In this document: piece by piece, positions 1 to 5,598 of the stretch
Numbering within the stretch: the stretch's first letter is position 1
How the letters are laid out: each line of letters opens with the position of its first letter
Assembly (NCBI GenBank): GCA_031254955.1
Contig: JAIRTK010000447.1
Location: 1 to 9,107 of the forward strand
Origin: Opitutaceae bacterium
Lineage (GTDB): Bacteria > Verrucomicrobiota > Verrucomicrobiia > Opitutales > Opitutaceae
Length of the DNA stretch: 9,107 nt
Direction: 5' to 3'
The notes under the pieces: model-generated
What the model was told of the DNA's origin: nothing
What the model saw: the letters and a program-made list of their open reading frames with translations, nothing else
Databases searched by the model: none
Translations under genes and position numbers: made by a program

Positions 1-57
1 CCCATGTGCAGGTGCGCTGCAAGCCAGCGGATGGGCACGCCGCCGGTTCTCTGGGGA
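1..57 (-). pseudogene. Possible C-terminal scrap of a RAYT-like (Y1 transposase-related) gene
   Basis: Reading the minus strand from about position 50 to the window edge gives RTGGVPIRWLAAHLHMG, in an open frame that continues off the left edge. From memory of the family, this resembles the helix-turn-helix-like segment near the C-terminus of REP-associated Y1 (IS200-like) transposases of Verrucomicrobiota, which carry a P-x-x-W-[IL]-A-x-x-L-x-M-G pattern. Everything upstream of it on the minus strand is repeat DNA, so the start of the gene is missing here. The match is only about 17 residues, so this could be chance. A RAYT relic would fit the many palindromic repeats nearby. Confidence 0.28.
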
Positions 58-231
58 GGCCAAAAGGGGGCAATCCGAGATGTATTGATTGTGGAGCGCA
101 TTAAAGTGATGGCGACGAACCATGCATACAGGCTTTGGGTTGTTTTGTTTTATGGAAAATTAGGTTTTTTGTTACGGATTGCCCCCTTTGGGTCTCCTTT
201 GTTTGCAAGTCTCGGATTGACCCCTTTTGCC
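58..231. repeat. Small inverted-repeat element with three copies of a CGGATTG-CCCC motif
   Basis: The left end 58-80 and the right end 210-231 are inverted copies: GGCAAAAGGGG-CAATCCGAGA on one strand matches the other with one extra base and one substitution. A third copy, CGGATTGCCCCCTTTGG, lies at 175-191 in the same orientation as the right end. The interior (81-174) is AT-richer than its surroundings and has no convincing reading frame. The structure looks like a MITE or the leftover ends of an insertion sequence. No transposase gene is present and I do not recognise the family. It sits between the possible transposase scrap and the 3' end of the TPR gene. Confidence 0.6.
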
Positions 232-247
232 GTTTCCTTTGGGAAAC
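232..247 (-). other. Short stem-loop downstream of the TPR gene
   Basis: GTTTCC (232-237) pairs with GGAAAC (242-247) across a 4-base loop, about 50 bases past the minus-strand stop codon at 296. No T-run follows on the minus strand, so this is at best a weak transcription terminator or an RNA 3'-end stabiliser. Confidence 0.25.
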
Positions 248-295
248 ACTTCCGTGTAACCTCAGATTGTAATACGATGAGACGCCTCCAGTTCC

Positions 296-2374
296 TCAAT
301 GCCTTTGCCCGGAAACGGGAATTTTGTTTTCCGACATGGATTTTTCCAGCAGCCATTTCGGAAAAACGGGATTATAATTATTCCGGCGGGCCTCGGCAAA
401 ATAGGTCTCGCGATTTTCCGGGAAACGCCACCCAAGCGCGCAAAACAACACTCGTTTCTCATCCGGGGCGATAAGCATTGATTGAACGGCTTCCTTGGAA
501 GGCTCGTTTTTGTCCTCAATACAACCGGCCACCAAACGAATCCATGCGGAGCCGTCCGCCCGCAAGCGGGGAATCGCCGCGCTCAATGCCAGATCCGCGG
601 CCGTGTCATCGCCCGACCGCATGGCAACGATATAGGGCAGCAATAGTTGGGCATTCGCTTCCACCCGCGCAATTCCATCCCGCGCCTCCTGATGATGGCG
701 TCTCATCAGCGCAACCAGCCATTGAAAATAAGTGTCTTTTTGGAGAAATGAGGCCATTGCCAAGCTCAAGGCCTCATCGCCACTGCCATACGCGTGGAAA
801 AATCTCAGGACATGGGCATCCATGGACAGCTCGGCATAGGCCGGTCCGTTTTCTTTTCTTATGGCATCGCGATAATCTTGTATGATTTTGTCAGCCCGCG
901 CTTCGCCCTGCCTGCCTGCGCCCGAAGAACCGAGCATCCCGAGATAAAATTTCGCGCAATCCAGGTCCGCCGGCATTGCCTCGCAAGCCGCCGCACCCTC
1001 CTCCAGCGCCTCCCCTACCCGCCCCACGGCCAGAAGCAACTGGGCCTTTCGGAGTCTCGTCGGAAATGGAACCTGTCCGGCCTCGGCCCTTTCAAGGCGC
1101 GCCAACGCGTCGGCAAAGCGGCCCGCCAGCCAGTCGATTTCGCCAAGCGTCCAATGCGCAGAGGCGCAGGGAACAGGCGCGCTTGCCGCCCGCCTCCAAT
1201 AATCGGTTTTTTCCTCAAAATCCGAAGTGAGCCAGCCCATTATATAAAGCAGCGCGCCATCGCCGGGATTCTTTTCCAGCCGGGCCTTGTAGTCGGAAAC
1301 AAGGCCGGCATCCCGGGAATGATTCCGGGCATGCAAGACCCGGGTCAAGTGCCACTCGGCGATTGCTGGACTTGTATCAAGATGCATGGCAAAAAACTCG
1401 CGGGCCTCATCCGGATTCAACCATGCCTCCGCCGCGTCCAGAACACTCATTTTTTTGGGATTCCGCCGTCCGCACTCCATGAGATACTCCAGCATCGCCT
1501 TGCGACCGTTATATAACTCAATGATGCCCGCCGCCCCGGCGGGAGTCGCATCCCTTGCAATATCAATCAGACGCCTCGCCTGCGTGGGGTCATCTCCGCC
1601 GAAGATCGGGATGGCTTTTGCGGGAGGCTCAAAAAGATAATGCGGGCGCGGAAATTTATATATCTGGGCATTCGCGTGTATCTTTATGTCTGGATCGGCA
1701 GCCGATTTCCTCGGAATGGACGGCCTTGACTGTCCAAGCGCCTCCATCAGGGCCGCCGCGCTTTCTGGAGTAAACTCTGAAAGATATTTATAATGCCTGT
1801 TGTATTTAATGGATTGGGAGTAAATGACAGCCAGCCTGTCGGGATTTATAACCGTGACCCAATCGTCGGCGCTGACATTGAATGTGCCGCTGTAAGTCAG
1901 GGGAACTGCTTCGCCCGCCCCGGCAAACGTCGCCTCCACCACATGATCCCCCGGCTTGCATTCCAGCTTGAGAACAGGACCCGACTCGGGCAGTTCGTAG
2001 GCAACGCCATCAACAACCACCGAATAGCCGGCCCCGGAGCCGTTCACAATGACCACTTCCCGTGGTTTGGAATTGGCATCGTAAACCATCCATCCGATAC
2101 CGGCGGCCAGCACAACGCCGGCAACGGAGCCGATAAACACGGGCTTTTGCCACCACTGGCGTGTTCTGGCTGGGCCATCTCCGGAATCGGTGCCGGCAAG
2201 GCTGTCGCCGGGCGGGACGCCTTCAGGGGCATCGCGCCCGGCGACTTGCGCGCCCTGACTCATGCGCAGTCTCCGTCGCTCAATGATTTTATCCAGTCCC
2301 TCCGTCTGGCGTTTTGATTTTGCCGCCATTACCGCCGCAACGATCGCGGCAACTATGACAAAATATAACATCAT
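296..2374 (-). CDS. Membrane-anchored protein with TPR-like helical repeats, function unknown
   Basis: The 692-residue protein begins with a hydrophobic segment (about residues 3-18), then a basic stretch (KSKRQ, ERRRLR; 19-37), a polar linker, a second membrane helix (about 78-98), a small probably beta-rich region (105-180; a PEGA-like fold is possible), and a long alanine-rich helical body (about 260-620). In the body, pairs such as WTLGEIDWLAGRFADALARLE and AQLLLAVGR-GEALEEG have TPR character. The positive-inside rule puts the basic loop in the cytoplasm and the helical body outside it, so a scaffold or interaction role in the periplasm is plausible but is inference. The start ATG at 2374 was chosen because the frame continues upstream to 2572 only through a palindromic repeat. 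Another candidate is ATG 2263, which has a GGAG seven bases before it but would remove the first helix. No catalytic motif was seen. It is monocistronic here. Confidence 0.8.
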   Translation of the reverse strand: MMLYFVIVAAIVAAVMAAKSKRQTEGLDKIIERRRLRMSQGAQVAGRDAPEGVPPGDSLAGTDSGDGPARTRQWWQKPVFIGSVAGVVLAAGIGWMVYDANSKPREVVIVNGSGAGYSVVVDGVAYELPESGPVLKLECKPGDHVVEATFAGAGEAVPLTYSGTFNVSADDWVTVINPDRLAVIYSQSIKYNRHYKYLSEFTPESAAALMEALGQSRPSIPRKSAADPDIKIHANAQIYKFPRPHYLFEPPAKAIPIFGGDDPTQARRLIDIARDATPAGAAGIIELYNGRKAMLEYLMECGRRNPKKMSVLDAAEAWLNPDEAREFFAMHLDTSPAIAEWHLTRVLHARNHSRDAGLVSDYKARLEKNPGDGALLYIMGWLTSDFEEKTDYWRRAASAPVPCASAHWTLGEIDWLAGRFADALARLERAEAGQVPFPTRLRKAQLLLAVGRVGEALEEGAAACEAMPADLDCAKFYLGMLGSSGAGRQGEARADKIIQDYRDAIRKENGPAYAELSMDAHVLRFFHAYGSGDEALSLAMASFLQKDTYFQWLVALMRRHHQEARDGIARVEANAQLLLPYIVAMRSGDDTAADLALSAAIPRLRADGSAWIRLVAGCIEDKNEPSKEAVQSMLIAPDEKRVLFCALGWRFPENRETYFAEARRNNYNPVFPKWLLEKSMSENKIPVSGQRH

Positions 2375-2390
2375 TATGGAATCATGTGAT

Positions 2391-2418
2391 ATTCTTATGA
2401 CGCGTTCGTTCAAGCCAA
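2391..2418 (-). promoter_or_regulatory. Candidate promoter for the TPR gene
   Basis: On the minus strand TTGGCT (2418-2413) and AAGAAT (2396-2391) are separated by 16 bases, each matching 4 of 6 positions of the sigma-70 consensus, with an A/T-rich AAAATT just upstream. Transcription would start near 2384, leaving a leader of about ten bases with no Shine-Dalgarno sequence before ATG 2374. Weak evidence by itself. Confidence 0.3.
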
Positions 2419-2453
2419 TTTTAGAGCATCTATCAAAAAGAAAAACCGAGGCG

Positions 2454-2567
2454 GTCTGTTGTGACACAGAGGCCACAGAGCGCGACCCGCAGAGGCCACG
2501 AAGACCCTGCCTGAACAGGCCTTTTCTCTCCGTGTCGGGTCTCTGTGTCCTCTGTGTCACAACAGAC
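2454..2567. repeat. Long imperfect palindrome of CACAGAGG type
   Basis: The left arm (2454-2489) and right arm (2536-2567) are inverted copies, starting GTCTGTTGTGACACAGAGG on each strand. They agree at 31 of 32 positions apart from a CGCG insertion in the left arm (2481-2484). Inside is a small hairpin, GCCTG-AA-CAGGC (2509-2520), followed by TTTTCTC, and a partial extra copy, CAGAGGCCACGAAGACCC. The block is flanked by direct repeats TTAGAGCATCTA (2421-2432) and TTAGAGCACCTA (2616-2627). It begins 80 bases upstream of the TPR gene start and belongs to the same general class as the palindrome at 3181-3435. Confidence 0.85.
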
Positions 2568-2683
2568 TTCATTGGCCTTTTCGCGTCTTTGCGTGGGTTA
2601 CTTTGTCAGGCACTCTTAGAGCACCTAATAAAATTACAATAGGGCAGACCGAAAGACGGTATGAAAAGCGTGGGGAAAGGCGA

Positions 2684-2827
2684 GGATGCAGGGGCTTCGC
2701 TTGCGAAGCCCGTCGCGGAAGGACGCCCCGGGTTAGCTTCCGCCAGTGCGCCGGCGCAGTCGCATGAAACACAAACGCGCGCGACTGCTGTCCGGCAACG
2801 GGCTTCGCAAGCGAAGCCCCTACATCC
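2684..2827. repeat. Nested palindromic element with GGGCTTCGC arms
   Basis: Arms 2684-2713 and 2798-2827 are inverted copies matching at 29 of 30 positions. Each arm contains GGGCTTCGC-AA-GCGAAGCCC (or its complement), so each is also a near-perfect hairpin. Between them lie further stems: GCGGAAG/CTTCCGC (2715-2721 with 2737-2743), the palindrome TGCGCCGGCGCA (2747-2758), and GCAGTCGC/GCGACTGC (2755-2762 with 2781-2788). The whole could fold as a multi-branched structure in DNA or RNA. It resembles paired REP units (REPIN/BIME-like). No gene lies inside. Confidence 0.85.
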
Positions 2828-2880
2828 GCCGCCGCGCGCCGCCGTGTCCACTGTGTCTCTTCGGTCAAGCCTTCTTTTTG

Positions 2881-3168
2881 TTAGACGCTTTTAGTCTGCC
2901 GGCGGCAATGGGGAAACCCCTCCCCAAACGCCGTCTCCAAGTCCGCCTCCGATACCTTTTCAATCGCCGCCCACACGGCTGCGCGCGCAACTGCCGCGCG
3001 ATAGTGTGATGGTATCGCGGAGCGGGCAGGGAGGCCTCTTCGAGGCCGTCCTCAGGACGGGACGGATAGTTTTAACTTTCATGGGAAACCCGGGGCGTTG
3101 TCGCGGAGGCCCCGGAGAGGCCTCCCTGCCGCTTTCGGCCAGTCGTTCATGGGCTTTGTATTTTGCAT
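2881..3168 (-). pseudogene. Small broken gene split by a palindromic repeat
   Basis: On the minus strand an open segment from 3168 begins MQNTKPMNDWPKA and then enters the palindrome at 3021-3133. That palindrome brings in-frame TGA codons (3079-3081, 3052-3054). After the palindrome, the same reading frame resumes at about 3018 as AIPSHYRAAVARAAVWAAI, continues EKVSEADLETAFGEGF, and ends at TAA 2883-2881. The resumed part has protein-like composition and GC-rich third positions. Removing the palindrome would leave a protein of roughly 60 residues. I do not recognise the family. The upstream side meets another large palindrome at 3181, so the true start may be lost. Alternatively the two pieces are unrelated chance frames. 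Confidence 0.4.
3021..3133. repeat. Palindromic element with GGAGGCCTC motifs
   Basis: Arms 3021-3039 (AGCGGGCAGGGAGGCCTCT) and 3116-3133 are inverted copies differing by one inserted base. Internal stems include GGCCTC-TTC-GAGGCC (3033-3047) and GTCCT-C-AGGAC (3049-3059), and 3104-3117 carries further GGAGGCC-type sequence. The same AGGGAGGCCTCT-CGAGGCC unit recurs at the right edge of the window (9081-9103), so this is a dispersed family. It appears to interrupt the small minus-strand gene remnant at 2881-3168. Confidence 0.78.
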
Positions 3169-3180
3169 CACGGCAAAAAC

Positions 3181-3435
3181 GGTTCCCCGCTATTTTCGAT
3201 GGCTGTTGCGGAAATTTTTTAACCACGGAGGGCACGGAGTTCAGAGGGAGGAGTTTTAATGAAAAAACTCATGCAGAGGCGCGGAGACGCAGAGGGTTTT
3301 TGATTAAAAGCCTCTCCGCGCCTCTGCGTCTCTGCGTGAGTCTTTCCATTAAAATCTTCCCTCCGGACTCCGTGCCCTCCGTATCCTCCGTGGTTAAGAA
3401 ATTTCCACAACAGCCATCGAAAATAGCGGGGAACC
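3181..3435. repeat. 255-bp full-length inverted repeat (CCACGGAGG/GCAGAGG type)
   Basis: The two halves are complementary from the outer ends to a short central loop near 3296-3310. The outermost 50 bases (from GGTTCCCCGCTATTTTCGAT on each strand, running inward) differ at only two positions. The right arm then has a 9-base insertion, followed by about 30 well-matched bases and an inner stem made of CTCATGCAGAGGCGCGGAG-type sequence. Transcribed RNA would form a very long hairpin. There is no reading frame of its own. It has the form of a MITE or very large REP-like element and lies between the broken small gene and the repressor gene. Confidence 0.92.
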
Positions 3436-3467
3436 ATCTTTCTCTTCCCCTCTCAGCGGCACCGCCC

Positions 3468-3516
3468 GGAGAAGAAAGAAGAAAGAGAAAGAGGAAAGAG
3501 AACGAGGAAGGGCGGG
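3468..3516 (+). other. Purine tract upstream of the repressor gene
   Basis: Forty-seven of 49 bases are A or G; the exceptions are C3503 and C3513. A pyrimidine-rich stretch (3434-3454) precedes it and is partly complementary. Such tracts can form triplex or bent DNA. The tract ends about 120 bases before the repressor start. No gene or RNA was recognised between 3436 and 3594. Confidence 0.65.
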
Positions 3517-3594
3517 GTCTTGGTTTGAAGTGCCCCCCAAAAAAAGCCGTCGCGACGCGGCCTTGCCCCCGGCTGGGCGCGGCGTGGAAAATTT

Positions 3595-3629
3595 AACCGT
3601 TGACGAGCGTAAACGGTTCTGTGTTTACG
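3595..3629 (+). promoter_or_regulatory. Candidate promoter and autoregulatory operator of the blaI-like gene
   Basis: Two overlapping perfect 7-bp inverted repeats lie just before the start codon: AACCGTT (3595-3601) with AACGGTT (3612-3618), and CGTAAAC (3608-3614) with GTTTACG (3623-3629). A TTGACG hexamer (3600-3605) preceded by GGAAAATTTAA (3586-3596) looks like a -35 box with an UP-like element. The -10 would fall at about 3622-3628 and is poor (GTTTAC). BlaI/MecI repressors bind dyads with TAC/GTA half-sites overlapping their own promoter, so the second repeat is the better operator candidate. The start codon is only 8 bases after it, implying a very short leader. Confidence 0.45.
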
Positions 3630-3636
3630 GATGTAG

Positions 3637-4020
3637 ATGAAATCAAAATTACCAGGCATCTCCGAGGCGGAATGGGAAGTCATGAAAGTGATCTGGAAAT
3701 CCGGTCCCTGCACGGCCCAGGTGGTGATTGACGCGCTCTCCGGCCCCAATGCATGGACGGTCTCGACCATCAAGACATTGCTCGGCCGTCTTCTCGCCAA
3801 AGGCGCGCTCAGCCACGAAAAAAACGGCAAGGCCTTTGTTTACGCCGCCGTCCACGACGAAGCGGATTATCGGGCGGCCGAGGCCGACTCGTTTCTCGAT
3901 CGCTTTTTCGGCGGCGCCCTTTCGCCCTTGTTCGCGCACTTCGCCAGCACGCGCAAGCTGCGCAAGCGGGACATCGACGAGATCGAGCAAATCTTGCGCG
4001 CCAGCAAACGAAAACCATGA
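3637..4020 (+). CDS. BlaI/MecI/CopY-family transcriptional repressor
   Basis: This 127-residue protein has the usual length and layout of the penicillinase-repressor family (PF03965). A winged-helix domain fills about residues 7-73 (ISEAEWEVMKVIWKSGP, then the recognition helix TVSTIKTLLGRLLAKG at 41-56, then the wing around EKNGKAFVYAA). A helical dimerisation tail follows at 74-123, with FLDRFFGG and DIDEIEQIL typical of the family. S. aureus BlaI is cut between Asn101 and Phe102; here the aligned pair is His101-Phe102 in SPLFAHF. The stop overlaps the start of the M56 gene as ATGA, so the two are almost certainly co-translated, as in blaI/blaR1 and mecI/mecR1. It is predicted to repress its own operon and possibly distant genes. 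A beta-lactam role is not supported, because the partner lacks the penicillin-binding domain. Confidence 0.93.
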   Translation: MKSKLPGISEAEWEVMKVIWKSGPCTAQVVIDALSGPNAWTVSTIKTLLGRLLAKGALSHEKNGKAFVYAAVHDEADYRAAEADSFLDRFFGGALSPLFAHFASTRKLRKRDIDEIEQILRASKRKP

Positions 4021-5375
4021 GCCTTCTGTTCATCCTCACCCTGCGGGGCGCGTTCCTGTCCGCCGTCGTCTGGCTGCTGGAAACCGCGCTTCGCCCAAGA
4101 ATGCGCGCCGGGGGCCGCCGCTTTTGGTGGATGCTTGTGCCGATGGGTTTTCTCCTGCCGGCGGGTTTCGCCGTGTCCGTTCCCGTTGCCCGGCCATTGT
4201 TCGCCGCCGCTGGGCGCGCCGCCGAATTTTTGCACAATCCCGGCGCCTTTTTGATGGCAACTCCCCCGGCCTCGCAGCGTTTCGCGGAGGCGGGCGTTTT
4301 CAGCCGTCCAGATGTTCTCGTGACGGGCATCTGGCTGTTTGGCGTCGTTCTGTATCTCGGGATTGTTGTCGTGCGCACAGTCGCCGCCAGCCGGCGCTGG
4401 GCGCGCTTGCGTTTGTGCACCGATGCCGCGCTGCTCGATTTGTTGGAAGACTGCAAAGTATGCGCGGGCGTGACCGCGCCGATCGGCCTGGTCGTGTCCG
4501 AAAGCATCTCCGCCCCGGCGCTTCTCGGGTGGCTGCGCCCGAGAATCTTGCTGCCGGCTTCGCTCGCGTCCGCCTTGCCGCCTGAAAACCTCCGCGTCCT
4601 GTTCCTGCACGAGCTTGCCCATTTCCGCGCCTTTGATATTCCCCTGCATTGGCTGCACACGCTCGCGCGCGCCGTGCACTGGTTCAACCCGTTGGCCCAT
4701 CTCTCCGCGCGCAGGTGGCTGCGTTTTCGCGAGGAGGCCGCCGATGAGCGCGTCATCGGATGGCTGCAAGAGCCAGGCCGCGCCGACGCCTACAGCGAGA
4801 CGCTGCTGCGCGTGCTGAAGCCCGGCCATTCCTTTCCCGTCTCCCTCGGCGCCCTCGCGCTTGGAGAATCCACCAAAAACCTGAAACAACGCATGATTAT
4901 GATTACGAATTATACCCAACGCACCCCACATTCCGTGCTCGCCGTGCTGGTGGCGCTCATCCTTGCAACCGGCTCCAGTTTTCTGCCGGCGCGCGGCCAG
5001 CCGTCCGACGAAGAACCGGCATCGCCCGCCATCCCTGCCATGAAAGACTGGCTCGCCGGCATCGACGCAGGCCAATACGCGCAATCATGGGACGCCGCCG
5101 CGACCTTTTTCAAAATGACGATTTCCCGTGAAAAATGGGAAACCGCGTTAAAGGGCGTTCGCGCGCCTTTGAGCGCCTTGAAATCCCGGCAGGCGTTCAT
5201 GACCCAGGAATTGACCGAAATCCCGGCGCCGGATGGCTCAAAAAAGAAAGGCGACTACGCCATTGTCGTGTTCAAGACCTCCTTTAAAAACGCGGCCTCG
5301 GCCATCGAAACCGTGACTTTCGAAAAAGAATCCGACGGCGCCTGGCGCGCGGTGGGTTATTTTGTCCGCCTATGA
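4017..5375 (+). CDS. BlaR1-type M56 membrane metalloprotease with a C-terminal DUF4019 domain
   Basis: The 452-residue protein has membrane segments at about 3-20, 37-56, 102-119 and 304-321. Between the third and fourth lies a cytoplasmic zinc protease domain with the M56 hallmarks SAPALLGWLRPRILLP (165-180), the HELAH zinc-binding/catalytic motif (198-202), WFNPLAH (222-228) and the downstream REEAADE (238-244) carrying the likely third zinc ligand. LGESTKNLKQR (282-292) is also typical. After the last helix and a Pro/Ser-rich linker, residues 341-452 match DUF4019 (PF13211): WLAGIDAGQYAQSWDAA, the RAPL segment, IETVTFEKESDGAWRAVGYF. BlaR1 carries a beta-lactam-binding domain in this position, so DUF4019 probably acts as the extracytoplasmic sensor here; its ligand is unknown. 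The start is the ATG inside the ATGA overlap, favouring translational coupling. Its likely substrate is the neighbouring repressor. Confidence 0.92.
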   Translation: MSLLFILTLRGAFLSAVVWLLETALRPRMRAGGRRFWWMLVPMGFLLPAGFAVSVPVARPLFAAAGRAAEFLHNPGAFLMATPPASQRFAEAGVFSRPDVLVTGIWLFGVVLYLGIVVVRTVAASRRWARLRLCTDAALLDLLEDCKVCAGVTAPIGLVVSESISAPALLGWLRPRILLPASLASALPPENLRVLFLHELAHFRAFDIPLHWLHTLARAVHWFNPLAHLSARRWLRFREEAADERVIGWLQEPGRADAYSETLLRVLKPGHSFPVSLGALALGESTKNLKQRMIMITNYTQRTPHSVLAVLVALILATGSSFLPARGQPSDEEPASPAIPAMKDWLAGIDAGQYAQSWDAAATFFKMTISREKWETALKGVRAPLSALKSRQAFMTQELTEIPAPDGSKKKGDYAIVVFKTSFKNAASAIETVTFEKESDGAWRAVGYFVRL

Positions 5376-5477
5376 TGAGACCCCGCCCGCATTCAAAGGG
5401 CCGCGATGCCAAGGCAGAGCAGGGCGGCTCGCGGGTTTGGGCCAGACTCGCGACCTTCGCGACCTGGTTGCGCGGCG

Positions 5478-5489
5478 CCCCCCCCCCCC
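5478..5489 (+). repeat. Run of twelve cytosines
   Basis: An uninterrupted C12 homopolymer sits 103 bases after the M56 stop codon, in the 223-bp gap before tRNA-Cys. A tandem 9-mer TCGCGACCT (5448-5456 and 5457-5465) lies just before it. Such runs slip during replication and sequencing, so the exact length is uncertain. It lies in no recognised gene. Confidence 0.8.
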
Positions 5490-5505
5490 GTGGAGCGTCG
5501 AGGCA

Positions 5506-5588
5506 GGAAAATTTGTCTTGAGGCGCTGTGATTTTTCCTTCCTGTTAACCACTCGCGATTGACGGCAAAGGCCGCTCATCCGCGTAAA
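5506..5588 (+). promoter_or_regulatory. Candidate tRNA-Cys promoter region
   Basis: Two -35-like hexamers are visible. TTGAGG (5518-5523) is preceded by an UP-like GGAAAATTT (5506-5514). TTGACG (5559-5564) is followed 18 bases later by CGTAAA (5583-5588), which would start transcription about four bases before the mature tRNA. The second has the better distance to the tRNA; the first has the better upstream A/T element. Neither -10 box is strong. Confidence 0.35.
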
Positions 5589-5598
5589 GCCTGTTAAA

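Noticed and set aside
2375..2572. 66-residue N-terminal extension of the TPR protein
   Set aside because: It is encoded by the CACAGAGG palindrome and adjacent spacer. The ATG at 2374 starts directly at the hydrophobic helix.
2684..3435. CRISPR array
   Set aside because: The repeats are inverted and of several different families, with no regularly spaced direct repeats and no cas genes.
3006..3596. 196-codon plus-strand frame upstream of the repressor
   Set aside because: It runs through two inverted repeats and the purine tract and has no protein-like features beyond repeat translation.
3753..4016. Extension of the M56 frame back into the repressor gene
   Set aside because: The upstream residues are an out-of-phase reading of the repressor gene. 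The ATGA overlap at 4017-4020 is the standard arrangement for this pair.
3637..5375. Beta-lactam resistance regulators (blaI/blaR1 proper)
   Set aside because: The protease lacks a penicillin-binding sensor domain and no beta-lactamase gene is nearby, so only the family relationship is claimed.
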